From Zygophlyctis sp. KS116 (lineage: Eukaryota; Chytridiomycota): a stretch of 26,249 bases of DNA. Below, in pieces: positions 7,830 to 18,496 of this stretch (position 1 is the stretch's first letter; each line of letters opens with the position of its first letter). The stretch is from NCBI GenBank assembly GCA_054661495.1, contig BAAFSQ010000135.1, positions 1-26,249 of the forward strand, given 5' to 3'. Below the pieces are notes generated by a model. The model was not told the origin of the DNA. It ran no database searches and saw only the letters and a list, made by a program, of their open reading frames with translations. The translations under genes were made by a program, and so were the position numbers.

Positions 7830-9527
7830 TTAGAAAGTGGTTTTAGTTCCTTGGGGACTTGCTGAAAATCCTCCACGACCACCGAAGCTACCACCTCTTG
7901 ATCCACCACGGCCACCGAAACTTCCACCTCGGCCACCAAAGCTACCACCTCTTGATCCACCACGGCCACCAAAGCTACCACCTCTTGATCCACCACGACC
8001 ACCGAAGCTACCACCTCTTGATCCACCACGGCCACCGAAACCGCCACCACGGCCACCGAAGCTACCACCACGGCCACCTTGTCTATCACCTCCACTGTTT
8101 GCAGGTCTTTCAGCTGCATAATCAAGACGAATGCTACGGCCAGCAACGTCTGCTCCATTTACTCCATCAACAGCGGACTTGGCTGTATCGATATCAGCAA
8201 ATTCAACATAACCGAAGCTAATATTAATTTAAATAAACTTACCCTTTTGGACGACCAGACTCACGATCTGTTGGTAGACGTACTGAAATAATGGCACCAT
8301 AATCGGCAAAAGTATCACGAATAATATCTTCAGTGCAATCGAAACTTAAATTTCCCATAAATAGAGTTGCAGATGGTGTAGATTGAGGGGCTTCTGCACG
8401 TCCTCCATTAGCATTATCTCTTGGAGGGCGGGGTGTGGATACATCCACACGGATTTCACGGCCATCAACATTTTGTCCTGTGAGTTCTATAGCTTTCTTT
8501 GCTGCTTCAGGGGTTGAAAACTCAACATACCCATAACCCTTTGGGCGATTAGTTCCCTTTTCGGTAATTAAACGGACAGAAGTAACTTCACCACAATCTG
8601 CAAACACTTGAGCCAAAGAGTCTTCATCCAAATTCCAGGATAGATTTCCAACAAAACAAACACAAGATTCTGCTGAAACTTCAGACTCTTCAACCTTCAT
8701 TTTTTTGGTCTCAACTTGCTGAACCTCTTCATTTGAACGCTTTTTGGTTTCCTGCTTCTTGGCATCTTCCATTTCTTCATCATCCTCTGAAGAGCTGCTA
8801 CTTGCATTATCTTCATTTTCTGATGAATCAGAACTACCATCACTGGAAGAAGCTTCATCGGCTGCGGCGGCTTTACCCTTTGATTTCTTGGGTTCAACTT
8901 TTTCTGCCTCATCATCAGAGCTAGAGCTATCATCACTGGAAGATGCAACTTCAGCAGGAGCTGGTGCAGCTTTTCCCTTTGCCTTCTTTGGTGCAACCTT
9001 TTCCTCTTCATCAGAGCTTGAGGAATCATCGCTGGATGATTCAGCTTCAACTGGGGCTGGGGCGGCTTTACCCTTTGACTTCTTTGAAGTAACTTTTTCC
9101 TCTTCATCAGAGCTGGATGAATCAGATTTAGAAACTTCCTTTTCCACTACAGCCTTCTTTGCATCAACCTTTTCATCTTCAGAAGATGAATCAGAAGAAG
9201 AAGAAGATTCCTCTACTGGAGCCTTCTTCTCAGCCACCTTTTTAGATTTTTTAGATTTCTTAACCTTTTCAACGGATGCATCAGAATCGGACGATGCTGC
9301 CGGAGTAGGAACAGGTTTCTCATTCTGGGAGGAATCCGAGTCGGAGGAATCTTGAGCCTTAATAATTTTAACTTTTTTTGCTTTTTTTTCAGCCTAAAAG
9401 TCATCAATATTTGGCATGCAAATGCATGCAAGCTTACCTTTGAAACCATTGCCTTTTTGATCTCTTTGGTTGACTTGATCTTATCGACCGATTTCTTCAC
9501 TTGCATTGAATCTTTAGTTTTTGCCAT
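7830..9527 (-). CDS. Nucleolin-like protein (Gar2/Nsr1 type)
   Basis: Predicted 542-residue nucleolar RNA-binding protein for pre-rRNA processing. Exons 9527-9438, 9393-8243 and 8217-7830 are joined by introns of 44 nt (9394-9437) and 25 nt (8218-8242). The N-terminal half alternates basic [11 protein letters not shown] blocks with acidic serine runs ([10 protein letters not shown]), apparent CK2 substrates as in Nopp140/nucleolin. Two RRMs follow: RRM1 has CVCFVGNL and GYGYVEF; RRM2 has TLFMGNL and, across the 25-nt intron, GRPKG-FGYVEF. The C-terminus is an RGG box made of repeated [11 protein letters not shown] units, ending QGTKTTF. The start at 9527 follows directly from the splice of the first exon [12 protein letters not shown]. 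This domain order is that of fungal Gar2/Nsr1. Confidence 0.93.
7875..8085. repeat. Coding minisatellite of the RGG box
   Basis: Imperfect tandem repeats of about 33 bp and shorter derivatives built from CCACGGCCACC and AAGCTACCACCTCTTGAT. They encode, on the minus strand, RGG/SFGG units at the nucleolin C-terminus. Such arrays change copy number by slippage, so the length probably varies between strains. Confidence 0.85.
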
Positions 9528-9606
9528 TTTTCTTTTTTTTGATAAAAAAATTCTCTGCCCTTAAACGATCCTATGAAAATTTTCTGAAACTTTGAAACTT
9601 TTCGTG

Positions 9607-11443
9607 TTAGCACAGCCGATCAAAAAGCTCTTGTGCCTTTTTTGACGCTTGGGCAATCAGGTCGTACTCAATACTAAGAGACTCTTGGATTCGATGAGTT
9701 TGAGATAGACCAAGATTTGAAGGCGCGGTTTGAGAGGAGAATTGCGAGGAAATAGAGTCCTTTTGAGTCCTAATCTAAAAATTACATCACAAATATTACA
9801 TCATCAATGGCAAGGCTAATTTTCTTCTTGATCAAAATTGCCAATCGTTTCAAATCAGAAAACCATTCTTTTTCAGCTGAATTCAGTTCAGGCTGTGTCT
9901 GATCCAAGAGAATTTGCAGGATAATACTAGATTTTGCGTCAAGTTTCTTTTGACGTTTAGCTATGGCATTTAATCTTTCTTGAAATTCTTGGTTAAAAGA
10001 AATATTTTTAGCACAAGATATGATATTATTTGCATTCTTTTGTTCTTGAAGAATATATTCTAATCTTGTTTTTAGCAAAACTCCTGCTTGGAATATTTGA
10101 GTCAGATGATCTCGAAGTCGTACAATTTCTTTTGTGAAATCATTCAACAATTTTTCAGAGATTCCTTCTGGATATTTTCCAACAGATTTAAATGTGCTAG
10201 GTCCTAATTTAGGAAAAGTAGGAATCTTAAATGGCTCCTTGACTTGCACAAAGCTTTGAATAGCTGCTTTTTTTGGTGAAACTACCTTGTTTACTGGTCT
10301 AATAGGTAAAATATCACGAAATTCATTTCCTGATTCCGTGATTACTCGGTATGAGTAGCCATACTCAAAATCTGATAAAATTTTCAGATCAGATACCGAA
10401 TCTAATTTGCCATCAAAAGTAGACATGACCCATTCTACACTTGTTTGAGAATCAGAAAAAATATTTTCATCAGAGTTTTTATAAAATTCCAAGATATTTT
10501 CCTTACACGCAGAAAAATCTATTCTATGCACCCCATAATCGTGATAGGCATAAACTATAGTTGAATACTTTGGATCTGCAATAAAGTTTACAAAAGTATC
10601 AATATTTTCATCATCAAAAAGAAAAATTTGTTCCAATAATATCCATTTTGGTACTTGATCCATTTTATCTCCCTTGAAATGAGGAGTCATTGGTATATCT
10701 TGTAAAAACAACTGCATCACTCCATTTCTATAACTTGTAAAAAACACTTGAACAACATGATCTTGAATTTTCAAATTAGTACTAAAAATATCCGACACGG
10801 TTGAATTCACACTAGAAAAATTTACAAAGTCAATTTCCACTTTTTCTATCCCTGTTTTCCCTTGAAACTTTGGATTATTCACTATTACTTTATCCGAGAG
10901 TAATTTTTCTTCTTGTTCAATATTTGATTTAACCTGTTTAAAAAGATCTTTAACCCATTCCTTTGCCCAATAACCACCAGACTGATCTATTCTAGACTTT
11001 AAATCCAAAAGTTTCTTAAAAGTAATCTGAAATTCTCTTGGTGCAACTGGACATAAAGTTTCTACGATAGCATCTTCATATACAATATAGATTGAAAAAT
11101 CCTTGATAAAGAAATTTACGGGCGATGAATAAGCCGAGAAAGACAAATTAGACACTCCAGTTAATGTAAAATCAGACTCTATCTTGTCTAAACTTAAATT
11201 ATACAAGAACAATTTAAATCCCAACAATATCAATATTTTTGAAGAGAATGGATGAAATCCAACTTTTGTAATTTTCAATTGAATTTCCCTGAAATTTCTA
11301 GATTTCAATGAAAAAAAAACTTTGTAATTCTTTCCCAAAATAACCAAATATTTAATATTTTCTACAACTTGTGAAATCTCAAAGGGAAATTCATAAAATT
11401 CCTTGGCTTTTAGAAATAGTTTCTTTCCTCTTGAATAAAACAT
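9607..11443 (-). CDS. Nucleoporin of the Nup88/Nup82 family
   Basis: Predicted 603-residue nuclear pore component of the cytoplasmic-face Nup82/Nup88-Nup159-Nsp1 type complex, used in mRNA export. Exon 11443-9800 gives a beta-rich N-terminal part (probable beta-propeller, about residues 1-400) followed by a coiled-coil region starting near KLLNDFTKEIVRLRDHL. A 25-nt intron (9775-9799, GTAATA...TTTTTAG) leads to a second exon 9774-9607 that continues the helical C-terminus (LGLSQTHRIQESLSIEYDLIAQ in two runs). That end resembles the human Nup88 tail with its LSAYQ...IQSILKEE pattern. Without the splice the protein would stop 56 residues early. An alternative first exon exists: ATG at 11477 with a 25-nt intron at 11430-11454 would give MFEKLFSRGKKLF. 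Identification rests on architecture and the C-terminal match. Confidence 0.7.
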
Positions 11444-11545
11444 TCGACACTGACCTACTAAATAGTTTCTCAAACATAGGCACAGACAGACACTCGACAC
11501 CCTCCCAAAACTTGCACTTCTCAGTGAATCATAAACTTTTGAGAA
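11444..11545. promoter_or_regulatory. Divergent promoter Nup88 / Fab1
   Basis: About 100 bp (68 bp if the upstream Nup88 start is used) between divergent ATGs must hold both promoters. It contains a CACAGACAGACACTCGACAC stretch near 11481; no known element recognised. Confidence 0.35.
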
Positions 11546-14500
11546 ATGGAGTCTTTTGACTTTATCGAAAAGGATGAATCATGGAATTTATTATCAGGAT
11601 TCTTTAGAAAAAATAGTATAGTAGATACAGTAGAAGTAAAGGAAGATAAAAGGGAATATTGGATGAGGGATGAGAATGTTTCAGAGTGTTATGATTGTAA
11701 AAACTTATTTACAACATTTCGTAGAAAACATCATTGTAGACTTTGTGGGCAAATATTTTGTTTTAAATGTTCTTCAGTCGTGGATGGGGGAAAATTGGGG
11801 TATACTGGAGCTGAAATTAGAGTTTGTAAATGGTGTATGAGTGTAGAAAGGTCAGAGCAAGCAATGTATGTTTTTTTTTTATTTTTTTTATAAACAATCA
11901 GCGTGTCAAAATCTAAATAATTAGAAGGTGTCCGTCACCTTTGTCAACAGCAGATAATGTTTCTCCAAGTCCTTTGTATGATTGGAATCCATTTTTTATA
12001 AAAGATGAAAAAGTGGCTCAGGATGATGAATGGGCATTGGTAATTTTATTTTTTAAAATTTTAAGAGTCCGTTTCGGTCAGCTTCTTTACAAAGTTTATC
12101 TACTACTGCAGAGACTGGAGAGCTTGTGAATTCAAAAACTGAATCGGAAGGTGGAACGCCAACAGTGACTGTTTTCAAAAAAGCTAAAGTGGGTAGAGTG
12201 ATTGGGAAAAAGAGGGGGACTTTTAATGCAAAGAGGACAAATCTCTCAAAATCAGTTAATTTACGCTCATTGAGTCAACCGTCACAGAAATTTTCAGAGG
12301 CATTAATTTCTCCTGTAGAAGCTACTGTTAATGCTTCTTCAACAATGGAGTTAAACAGCTTGTGTGTGGATCATTTAAAGCATATAAGTGCACAAATACT
12401 CTCTGAGGCTGGTTTAATAGATTGGAAAAATGTGGTTTATAATTTATTGCTTCAGGTGACAAGAAATCTGAATCCGGACATACGTTTGGGCGACGATAAA
12501 GATATAAGGCAATATATAAAAATCAAGCGTATTCCTGGTGGATCTCCCTCCAACTCTCATTATGTTTCTGGTGTCGTTTTTACGAAAAATGTATGCCATA
12601 AAAATATGCAATCACCAAAAGAAGATCCTCGAATTTTGCTTTTATCATTTGCTCTGGAATATCAGCGAGTTGAAAATGAATTCATTTCTTTTGGGGTTTT
12701 ATTGGCGCAAGAAAAAGAACATTTGAAGATTTTGGTCAGTCGAGTTGTTGCTCTGAAGCCGGATATTGTTTTAGTGCAAAAGCCTGTGTCTCGTCTTGCT
12801 CTTGAATTTCTTCTTGAAGCAGGAATTATTGTTTCTTATGGATTAAAGCCGAGTGTGATGGAGGCAATTGCAAGATGTACGTTGGCCGATATTATATCTG
12901 GGATTGATCAATTAACACTAGAGCCAAAGTTAGGTAAAGTTGTGCATTTTCTAACCTTGTCAGGTACTTGTAAAAATTTTAGACTTCAAACATACCAGCA
13001 TGAAGATATTCCTGATTTAAGGAAAACTTACAGTATTTTTTTCGTATTTTTATATAAAGTGTACTTTGAAGGCTGTAATGTTAGTCTAGGATGCACTATT
13101 GTACTTAGAGGTGCAAAAATGGAGACCTTGGGGAAGCTGAAACATATTATCGACTTCTTGTCGTACGTTGCTTATAACTTAAAATTGGAAACATCACTTT
13201 TGTGCGATCAGTTTGCTCTTATTCCACAACCACAGAGAGTTGTGATTAAATCTGAAAAAGATGAGATTTTGCCTTTACATGATCTTCAACGCCTGGAGTT
13301 TTCCCTTAACGAGGTTGCTAATCATTATCTGACTACTATTCTGTCATGTTCGCCAAGTATTGTTTTTACTGCGCCGTATGTACTATTGAAAAAACTGGAA
13401 GACATCAAAGCAAAGAAAAAGTTAATTGAATCTAAGCCCATTAAAGTTGAAGATGATAATGAATCTGACAAGAATATACTGGTTGAACCCACCCAAACAT
13501 TTGATTTAAATAAGTCTCCTGGCGAAGATGAAATGATTGTTAGCGCAATTGATTCTACTCGGCCCATTTCTTACGTTTCTTCCTTAGAGAAAGAGCGTGC
13601 CGATGTTGAATACATCGTGGAAAAGGCAAAATTGTCTCTGGATCCATTTTCTCATCAGCATATTGTGGTTTTGCGTTCATTGGTCTGTACAAAATGCGTA
13701 GAGCCCTGCCAGCCGCCAGAGCTGCAAATAATTGAATATTATCATGAGTCTGACGTGACTCTTGGTCAGTACCTAGAAGATCTCTATTATAAAATTCATT
13801 ACGCATGCTCAAACAAAGGTTGCGAAGAGCAACAGATATCACATGTACAAAACTACATTCATCAAGGCGGAGGTGTAAAAATTTCTGTCCAAGAAATGTT
13901 TTGTCCAAATCCTGGAATGGAGGATATAATGTTAATGTGGAGCGCTTGTAAGTTATGCTTCCAATCTACGCCTATATTGCCTATTTCGGAAAACACCTGG
14001 AAATATTCGTTTGGGAAATATTTAGAGCTGAGCTATTATTTACCCCAAATGGCTTGCCGTGCAGATATATGCCCTCATATGATCACAAGGGATCACATTA
14101 GGCATTTCAGCTGGAAAAATGTACTTATTAGTATCGAGTATATACCGATTCAAATCTTTGAAATATCAGTCCCTCCTTTGGATCTTGAAATTAAGTCTGA
14201 TGTCTTTGTCAAGTTAAGAGAAAAAGACGCAGAATCTTTAAGATCAGAAATTATTTCATATTTTGATTCAATATCCGAAAGAATCCAAAGTTTTAGCTAC
14301 GAGATTTTGCCGTTATCAAAAATACAACCAGCAAAAGAATTAATGAATGAAATGAGTAAGAAGTGCTCAATCGAAAAAAAGCTTCTCTTACAATTACTGC
14401 AACAAAAGTGTGTTAGTACTCAACCGGCAGATATTATTGCTTTGAATTATGTGAAAAAAGGTTTGTCAGAAAATGTTAACGAATGGGACGCTGAATTCAG

Positions 14501-16473
14501 CGCATTTGTAAGAAATTATGTCCAGCCAGATACTAGAGACTTGCGAAAAATCACAAGTGTTCAACTAAAAAAGATATTTGATATGGGGAAACCAGATCCA
14601 GAACTTGAAGATCTACCAACTATCAGCGAAAACTATCTACCTCTATTGGGAAGCTCGCCGAAGGATGACGCTCCAATTCATTCTCATTTTTCACCCATTC
14701 AATCACCGAGAAAAAGGCGGTTTTCCGTCGATATTATGCTTAGTCTAAGAAAATTAGATAATCGCATTCATTTGCCAAGATTTGGCTCTTCCCCCACTGA
14801 TCGCATCAAAATAACTCAGGAGCTCTATCGATCAGTTGAAATTAATTTATCCAAGTCGATATCTTTCCTTAATATATCTAAATTAAACTTGCATGATTCG
14901 CAAGAAATCACTCATGGTATGATGGTTTTTAGGCTAATAAAAAGAACAGTCCGTCTTAAAAAATGATATTGTCGACGATATACCTTTGCAATCAGAAGAA
15001 AAATTGGCTAATCATTTCAAGCATGCATCCTTGGCATTTGAAGAAGATGAACCTACACAATGGAACAATTTTACAGGCGTGACAGTCGAAAATGAACCAA
15101 CATCGGATGTAGTTCACCCCGAGAATTTTTTGCCGGGGGAAAGAACATCCATTATGAAAACTCTTACCAACTTTTGGACAGGTAACCAGGCCAATCTATT
15201 GCCGCTGGAGTATCCACAGTAAGTTTTGCAGTTATAACTTACTTTCAGCTGTATATTAGATCAATATTTACCTGACTCAATAATGTCAGTCCGTGAAGAC
15301 GAGCCTAGCTCCGTCATTGCCTATGCTCTGGGGTAAATTAATTATGGATTGATTATAGCTCGAAATGGTACAGAGATATCGTTTCTCTGAAACAGTCCGG
15401 AATTGAAAATTTCGAGAGTGTTTTGACTAGCCTGGATCCTCGGCATTCAGTAGAGCTGGATGATCAATTTGCCGACAACGAAGAGTCGCTTAGCAAAAAC
15501 AGTGGATCCCATGTACGATATCGTATGATTTTTCTCTTGTAATCGCTAGAATTTCTCGATAAATCAAATCCATTATACTGTAAAATATTTTTCGCCGAAA
15601 AGTTTGGAATCCTTCGAAAAAAATGTGGAATCGAAGACTCATTTGCGAAATCATTATCCCATAGTATTAAATGGGATGCATTGGGTGGAAAGTCTGGCTC
15701 GGCATTTTCTAAGACCAGAGATGATAGATTTGTCATTAAACAACTCTCACGCTTAGAAATGGATGCTTTGTATAAGTTTGCACCAAAATATTTGGACTAT
15801 ATGTCACATGCGTTTATTCATGAGGTATTTTTCTCTACGATTTGACAGCATAGTTGCCAACAATTCTGGCTAAAATTGTCGGCTTTTACAGATTAAGTTT
15901 TAAAAATGCTTCGGGGAAGACAATTAAGCAGGAAGTAGTAGTGATGGAAAATCTATTCTATGGGAGAAGAATCTCCAGGATTTTTGATTTAAAAGGCAGT
16001 ATTCGTAATCGTTTAGTTAAATCAACGGGCGATGAGAAGGAAGTACTTTTGGATGAAAATCTTGTTCAATGTATTCATCAGCATAAAATTCTAATTGAAT
16101 AGTTACAAATGAAAAGCCTTTATACATCAGAGAACACTCAAAGGTATATTTGTTTTTTTAAAAACGATAGAAACTTCTTCGTGCATCCGTTTGGAATGAC
16201 ACATTATTTTTATCTAAACTGAATGTAATGGACTACAGTCTCTTGGTTGGGATTGATGAGGCGAAACATGAGCTTGTTTTGGGAATCGTTGACTTTGTCC
16301 GAACCTTTACATGGGACAAAAAACTGGAAAGCTGGGTCAAGGAAACAGGAATTTTGGGAGGAGGGGGGAAAGAGCCTACGATTGTTTCTCCGAAACAGTA
16401 CAAGGTTCGATTTAGAGAAGCGATGGAACGCTACTTTCTCATGGTACCGGACAAATTCACGAGCATTTCATGA
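11546..16473 (+). CDS. FAB1: Phosphatidylinositol-3-phosphate 5-kinase Fab1 (PIKfyve)
   Basis: Predicted 1539-residue kinase making PI(3,5)P2 on endosome/vacuole membranes. Introns: 11866-11924 (59 nt), 12040-12065, 13033-13059, 14925-14949, 15219-15248, 15333-15358, 15523-15549, 15825-15853, 16071-16102 and 16144-16170; the other nine are 25-32 nt. The summed exons are divisible by three. Parts in order: a FYVE finger at residues 39-97 with [14 protein letters not shown] and RVCKWC and all eight zinc Cys (48, 51, 64, 67, 72, 75, 94, 97); a CCT/TCP1-like domain ending [16 protein letters not shown]; the Cys-rich region with [12 protein letters not shown]; and the PIP-kinase with [36 protein letters not shown] and the type III activation loop [11 protein letters not shown]. 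No DEP domain is seen. The intron at 14925 (GTTTTT donor) is the least certain. The stop is 36 bp from the convergent ACADSB stop. Confidence 0.95.
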
Positions 16474-16509
16474 TATTTTGCACTTTCTTTTGTTACCAAA
16501 TGATATTCT

Positions 16510-17850
16510 TTATGAATATTTAGATTTGAGCAGTTTTGCAATAGTTTGAAGTTGTATATTAGAAGTTCCCTATAATTTAAAAAAACATAATACCTCGTAA
16601 ATTGCTCCAATCTTACAGTCTCTAAAATATTTTTCGATTGGGAACTCTCGAGTAAATCCAACACCTCCAACCCATTCAATAGCTTTTGAAGCTGTTCGCT
16701 CTGCAACTTGAGAAGAATATAACTTGGCCATTGCAGCTTCTTGAACAAAGCTCTTTCCCTCTTCTTTAAGACGTGCTGCATTATATGTCAAAAGCCTAGC
16801 TGCTTCAATTTCAGTCGCAATTTGAGCAAATTGATGCTGCATCCCTACTTTATAAAATAATATATTCAACCTTGAAAATCACCAATAAAACTTCCAAACT
16901 GCTTTCTTTGATAAGTGTATGGTAAAGCATGATCAAAAACACCCTGCGCCAACCCAATCATTTGTGCAGCAATCCCAATTCTGCCTTCATTCAAAATTTC
17001 TATTGCATATTTGTAACCTTGTCCAACTTTTCCAAGAACATTTTCTTCAGGTACCTTTTTTAAAATCAAAAATAATTTATGATACCTCAACATCATCAAA
17101 AGCCAAAGAACAAGTAGAAGATGCTCTAATCCCCAACTTAATTTCTTTTTTAGCAACCTTGACACCCATATCTTTTTCAACAATAAAGCAAGTTATTCCT
17201 TTATAACCTTTTGATGGGTCTACATTTGCAAAAACCAAAAATATTTCAGCCTCATAAGAATTTGTGATCCACATTTTTGATCCATTTAAAACATATTTAT
17301 TTCCTTGACGTGTAGCTTTAGTTGACAATGCAAAAGCATCAGAACCAGATCCAGCTTCTGATAAACAAAAACATCCAACTTTATTCTCTGCCAACATTGG
17401 TAAATACTTATCTTGCTGTTCCTTTGATCCATACTTTTTAAAGAGAGTATTTACCAATGTATTCTGAACATCACAAACCACTGACACTGCAGGATCAACC
17501 TAATTTTTAAAATTACTATTTTTACTTTTGCCAATTCTTCGACTACAATAATCGCACTTGTAAATGAACATCCAGCTCCTCCATGATCAGGAGAAGTTTC
17601 TATTCCCATAAAACCTAGGATTTAGATTCCATAAAAACTATATACCTTGATCAAACAATCCTTTTAAAATACTTGGATCCAACAACTCGTTTTCATCCAT
17701 CATTGCAACTTTTGGAGCCAACTGATCTCTAGCAAACTTTCCCACGACTTCCTTCAACATCTTTTCTTCTTGGGTTAGAGTAGATAGAGATGGAATAGAA
17801 GAAAACATTCTTCTTGAAAGTAAACCAACAGATTTATTAAGTCCTCTCAT
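16510..17850 (-). CDS. ACADSB: Short/branched-chain acyl-CoA dehydrogenase
   Basis: Predicted 400-residue mitochondrial flavoenzyme that dehydrogenates 2-methylbutyryl-CoA (isoleucine catabolism) and related short acyl-CoAs, passing electrons to ETF. Six exons (17850-17646, 17614-17526, 17499-17086, 17054-16871, 16844-16594, 16569-16510) with introns of 31, 26, 31, 26 and 24 nt; the total is divisible by three. The first ATG, at 17850, gives [20 protein letters not shown], a good mitochondrial presequence. Seen: ACAD signature [50 protein letters not shown] and [21 protein letters not shown]. The catalytic glutamate lies in IYEG, which spans the last splice (GAIYE/GTSNIQL). The close match to animal ACADSB argues against isovaleryl- or medium-chain enzymes. 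Confidence 0.92.
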
Positions 17851-17904
17851 TCCAATAACTTTTTTTAGAGCCACCGTCGTAAAATTAGACGCGTTTGCCT
17901 AGCG

Positions 17905-18227
17905 TCAAGAACGCGACAGGGCGTCTTGGTACACACGATTAGCCTGTTCAACCCCATCATTCAATTGTCTATGAGCATAATCTACATGCTTATTATAATC
18001 TAATTTTGCATTATCTAATCTATGCTTATAATTCTTTTCTAGAGAATATTGTCTAGTTCCAGCACTAAAAAGACCTTTAACAGACCCAATTAACCCAAAT
18101 GAATTTGTAAAAGTATTCATTTTATCATTATTTCTCTGTAAATCTGCATCTCTTATCTTTCTCTCATGTTCTATTTGTGCATCTCTAATAGCTCTTGTAT
18201 GAGAGTTTTGAGCATCTTGAATTCTTC
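17905..18227 (-). CDS. Basic helical C-terminal segment of the WW-protein locus (frame-shifted)
   Basis: The frame open before the TGA at 17905-17907 reads, from about 18225 down, LRRIQDAQNSHTRAIRDAQ, then IEHERKIRDADLQRNNDK, then MNTFTNSFGLIGSVKGLF and a charged tail ending VYQDALSRS. The only ATG is at 18120, giving a 71-residue ORF, but the charged, heptad-like coding character extends upstream of it to the end of the WW ORF without a start codon. I therefore think this is the C-terminal half of the WW protein in a frame shifted by one. No GT-AG intron with compatible phases can connect the two: all nearby donors are phase 0, while the acceptors need phase 1 or 2. A separate 71-residue gene is the alternative. 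Confidence 0.5.
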
Positions 18228-18470
18228 TTAATGAGTAGGATCTATGACTGATACTGGTGCCACATCTGGAACTGTAGAATGATGTCCGTTATTAGCAGAG
18301 GATCCTGGAACAAATAATGGACGATTTGATTGTGGATTAAATCTTGGATCATTCCATGTACTAATTCCAGTACTGGTATCTACAAAATACCATTGTTGAT
18401 GATTTGGATCCCATTGACTAATCCATCCAGGAGGTAATACATGCTGATTAGGAGGTTCTTGTGGATACAT
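18228..18470 (-). CDS. WW-domain protein, N-terminal part
   Basis: An 80-residue frame from ATG 18470 (MYPQEPPNQHVLPPGW) to TAA 18228-18230. It contains one complete WW domain: LPPGWISQWDP...QQWYFVDTSTGISTWNDPRF, with both signature tryptophans and the terminal Pro, which binds proline-rich ligands. A Pro/Asn/Ser-rich linker follows (NRPLFVPGSSANNG). An upstream in-frame ATG at 18518 is rejected because it would overlap the start of the divergent TMEM242-like gene. The ORF stop is probably an artefact or a true frameshift, since a coiled-coil coding segment continues in another frame just downstream. Confidence 0.75.
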   Translation of the reverse strand: MYPQEPPNQHVLPPGWISQWDPNHQQWYFVDTSTGISTWNDPRFNPQSNRPLFVPGSSANNGHHSTVPDVAPVSVIDPTH

Positions 18471-18496
18471 TGTATTACAATCTAAAATTTTAAAAT
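18471..18496. promoter_or_regulatory. 26-bp divergent spacer WW protein / TMEM242-like
   Basis: Only 26 AT-rich bases separate the two divergent start codons, so promoter elements or 5' leaders must overlap the coding regions of one or both genes. Confidence 0.5.

Noticed and set aside
7837-8121. Plus-strand proline-rich ORF (PPRPPKLPP repeats)
   Set aside because: It is the antisense shadow of the nucleolin RGG box; the minus-strand frame completes RRM2 and ends properly.
8744-9355. Long plus-strand serine/alanine-rich ORF of 203 residues
   Set aside because: It is antisense to the nucleolin acidic serine repeats, whose low complexity keeps both strands open.
15464-15736. Minus-strand 90-residue ORF
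   Set aside because: It lies antisense to the Fab1 kinase exons, which encode clear conserved motifs.
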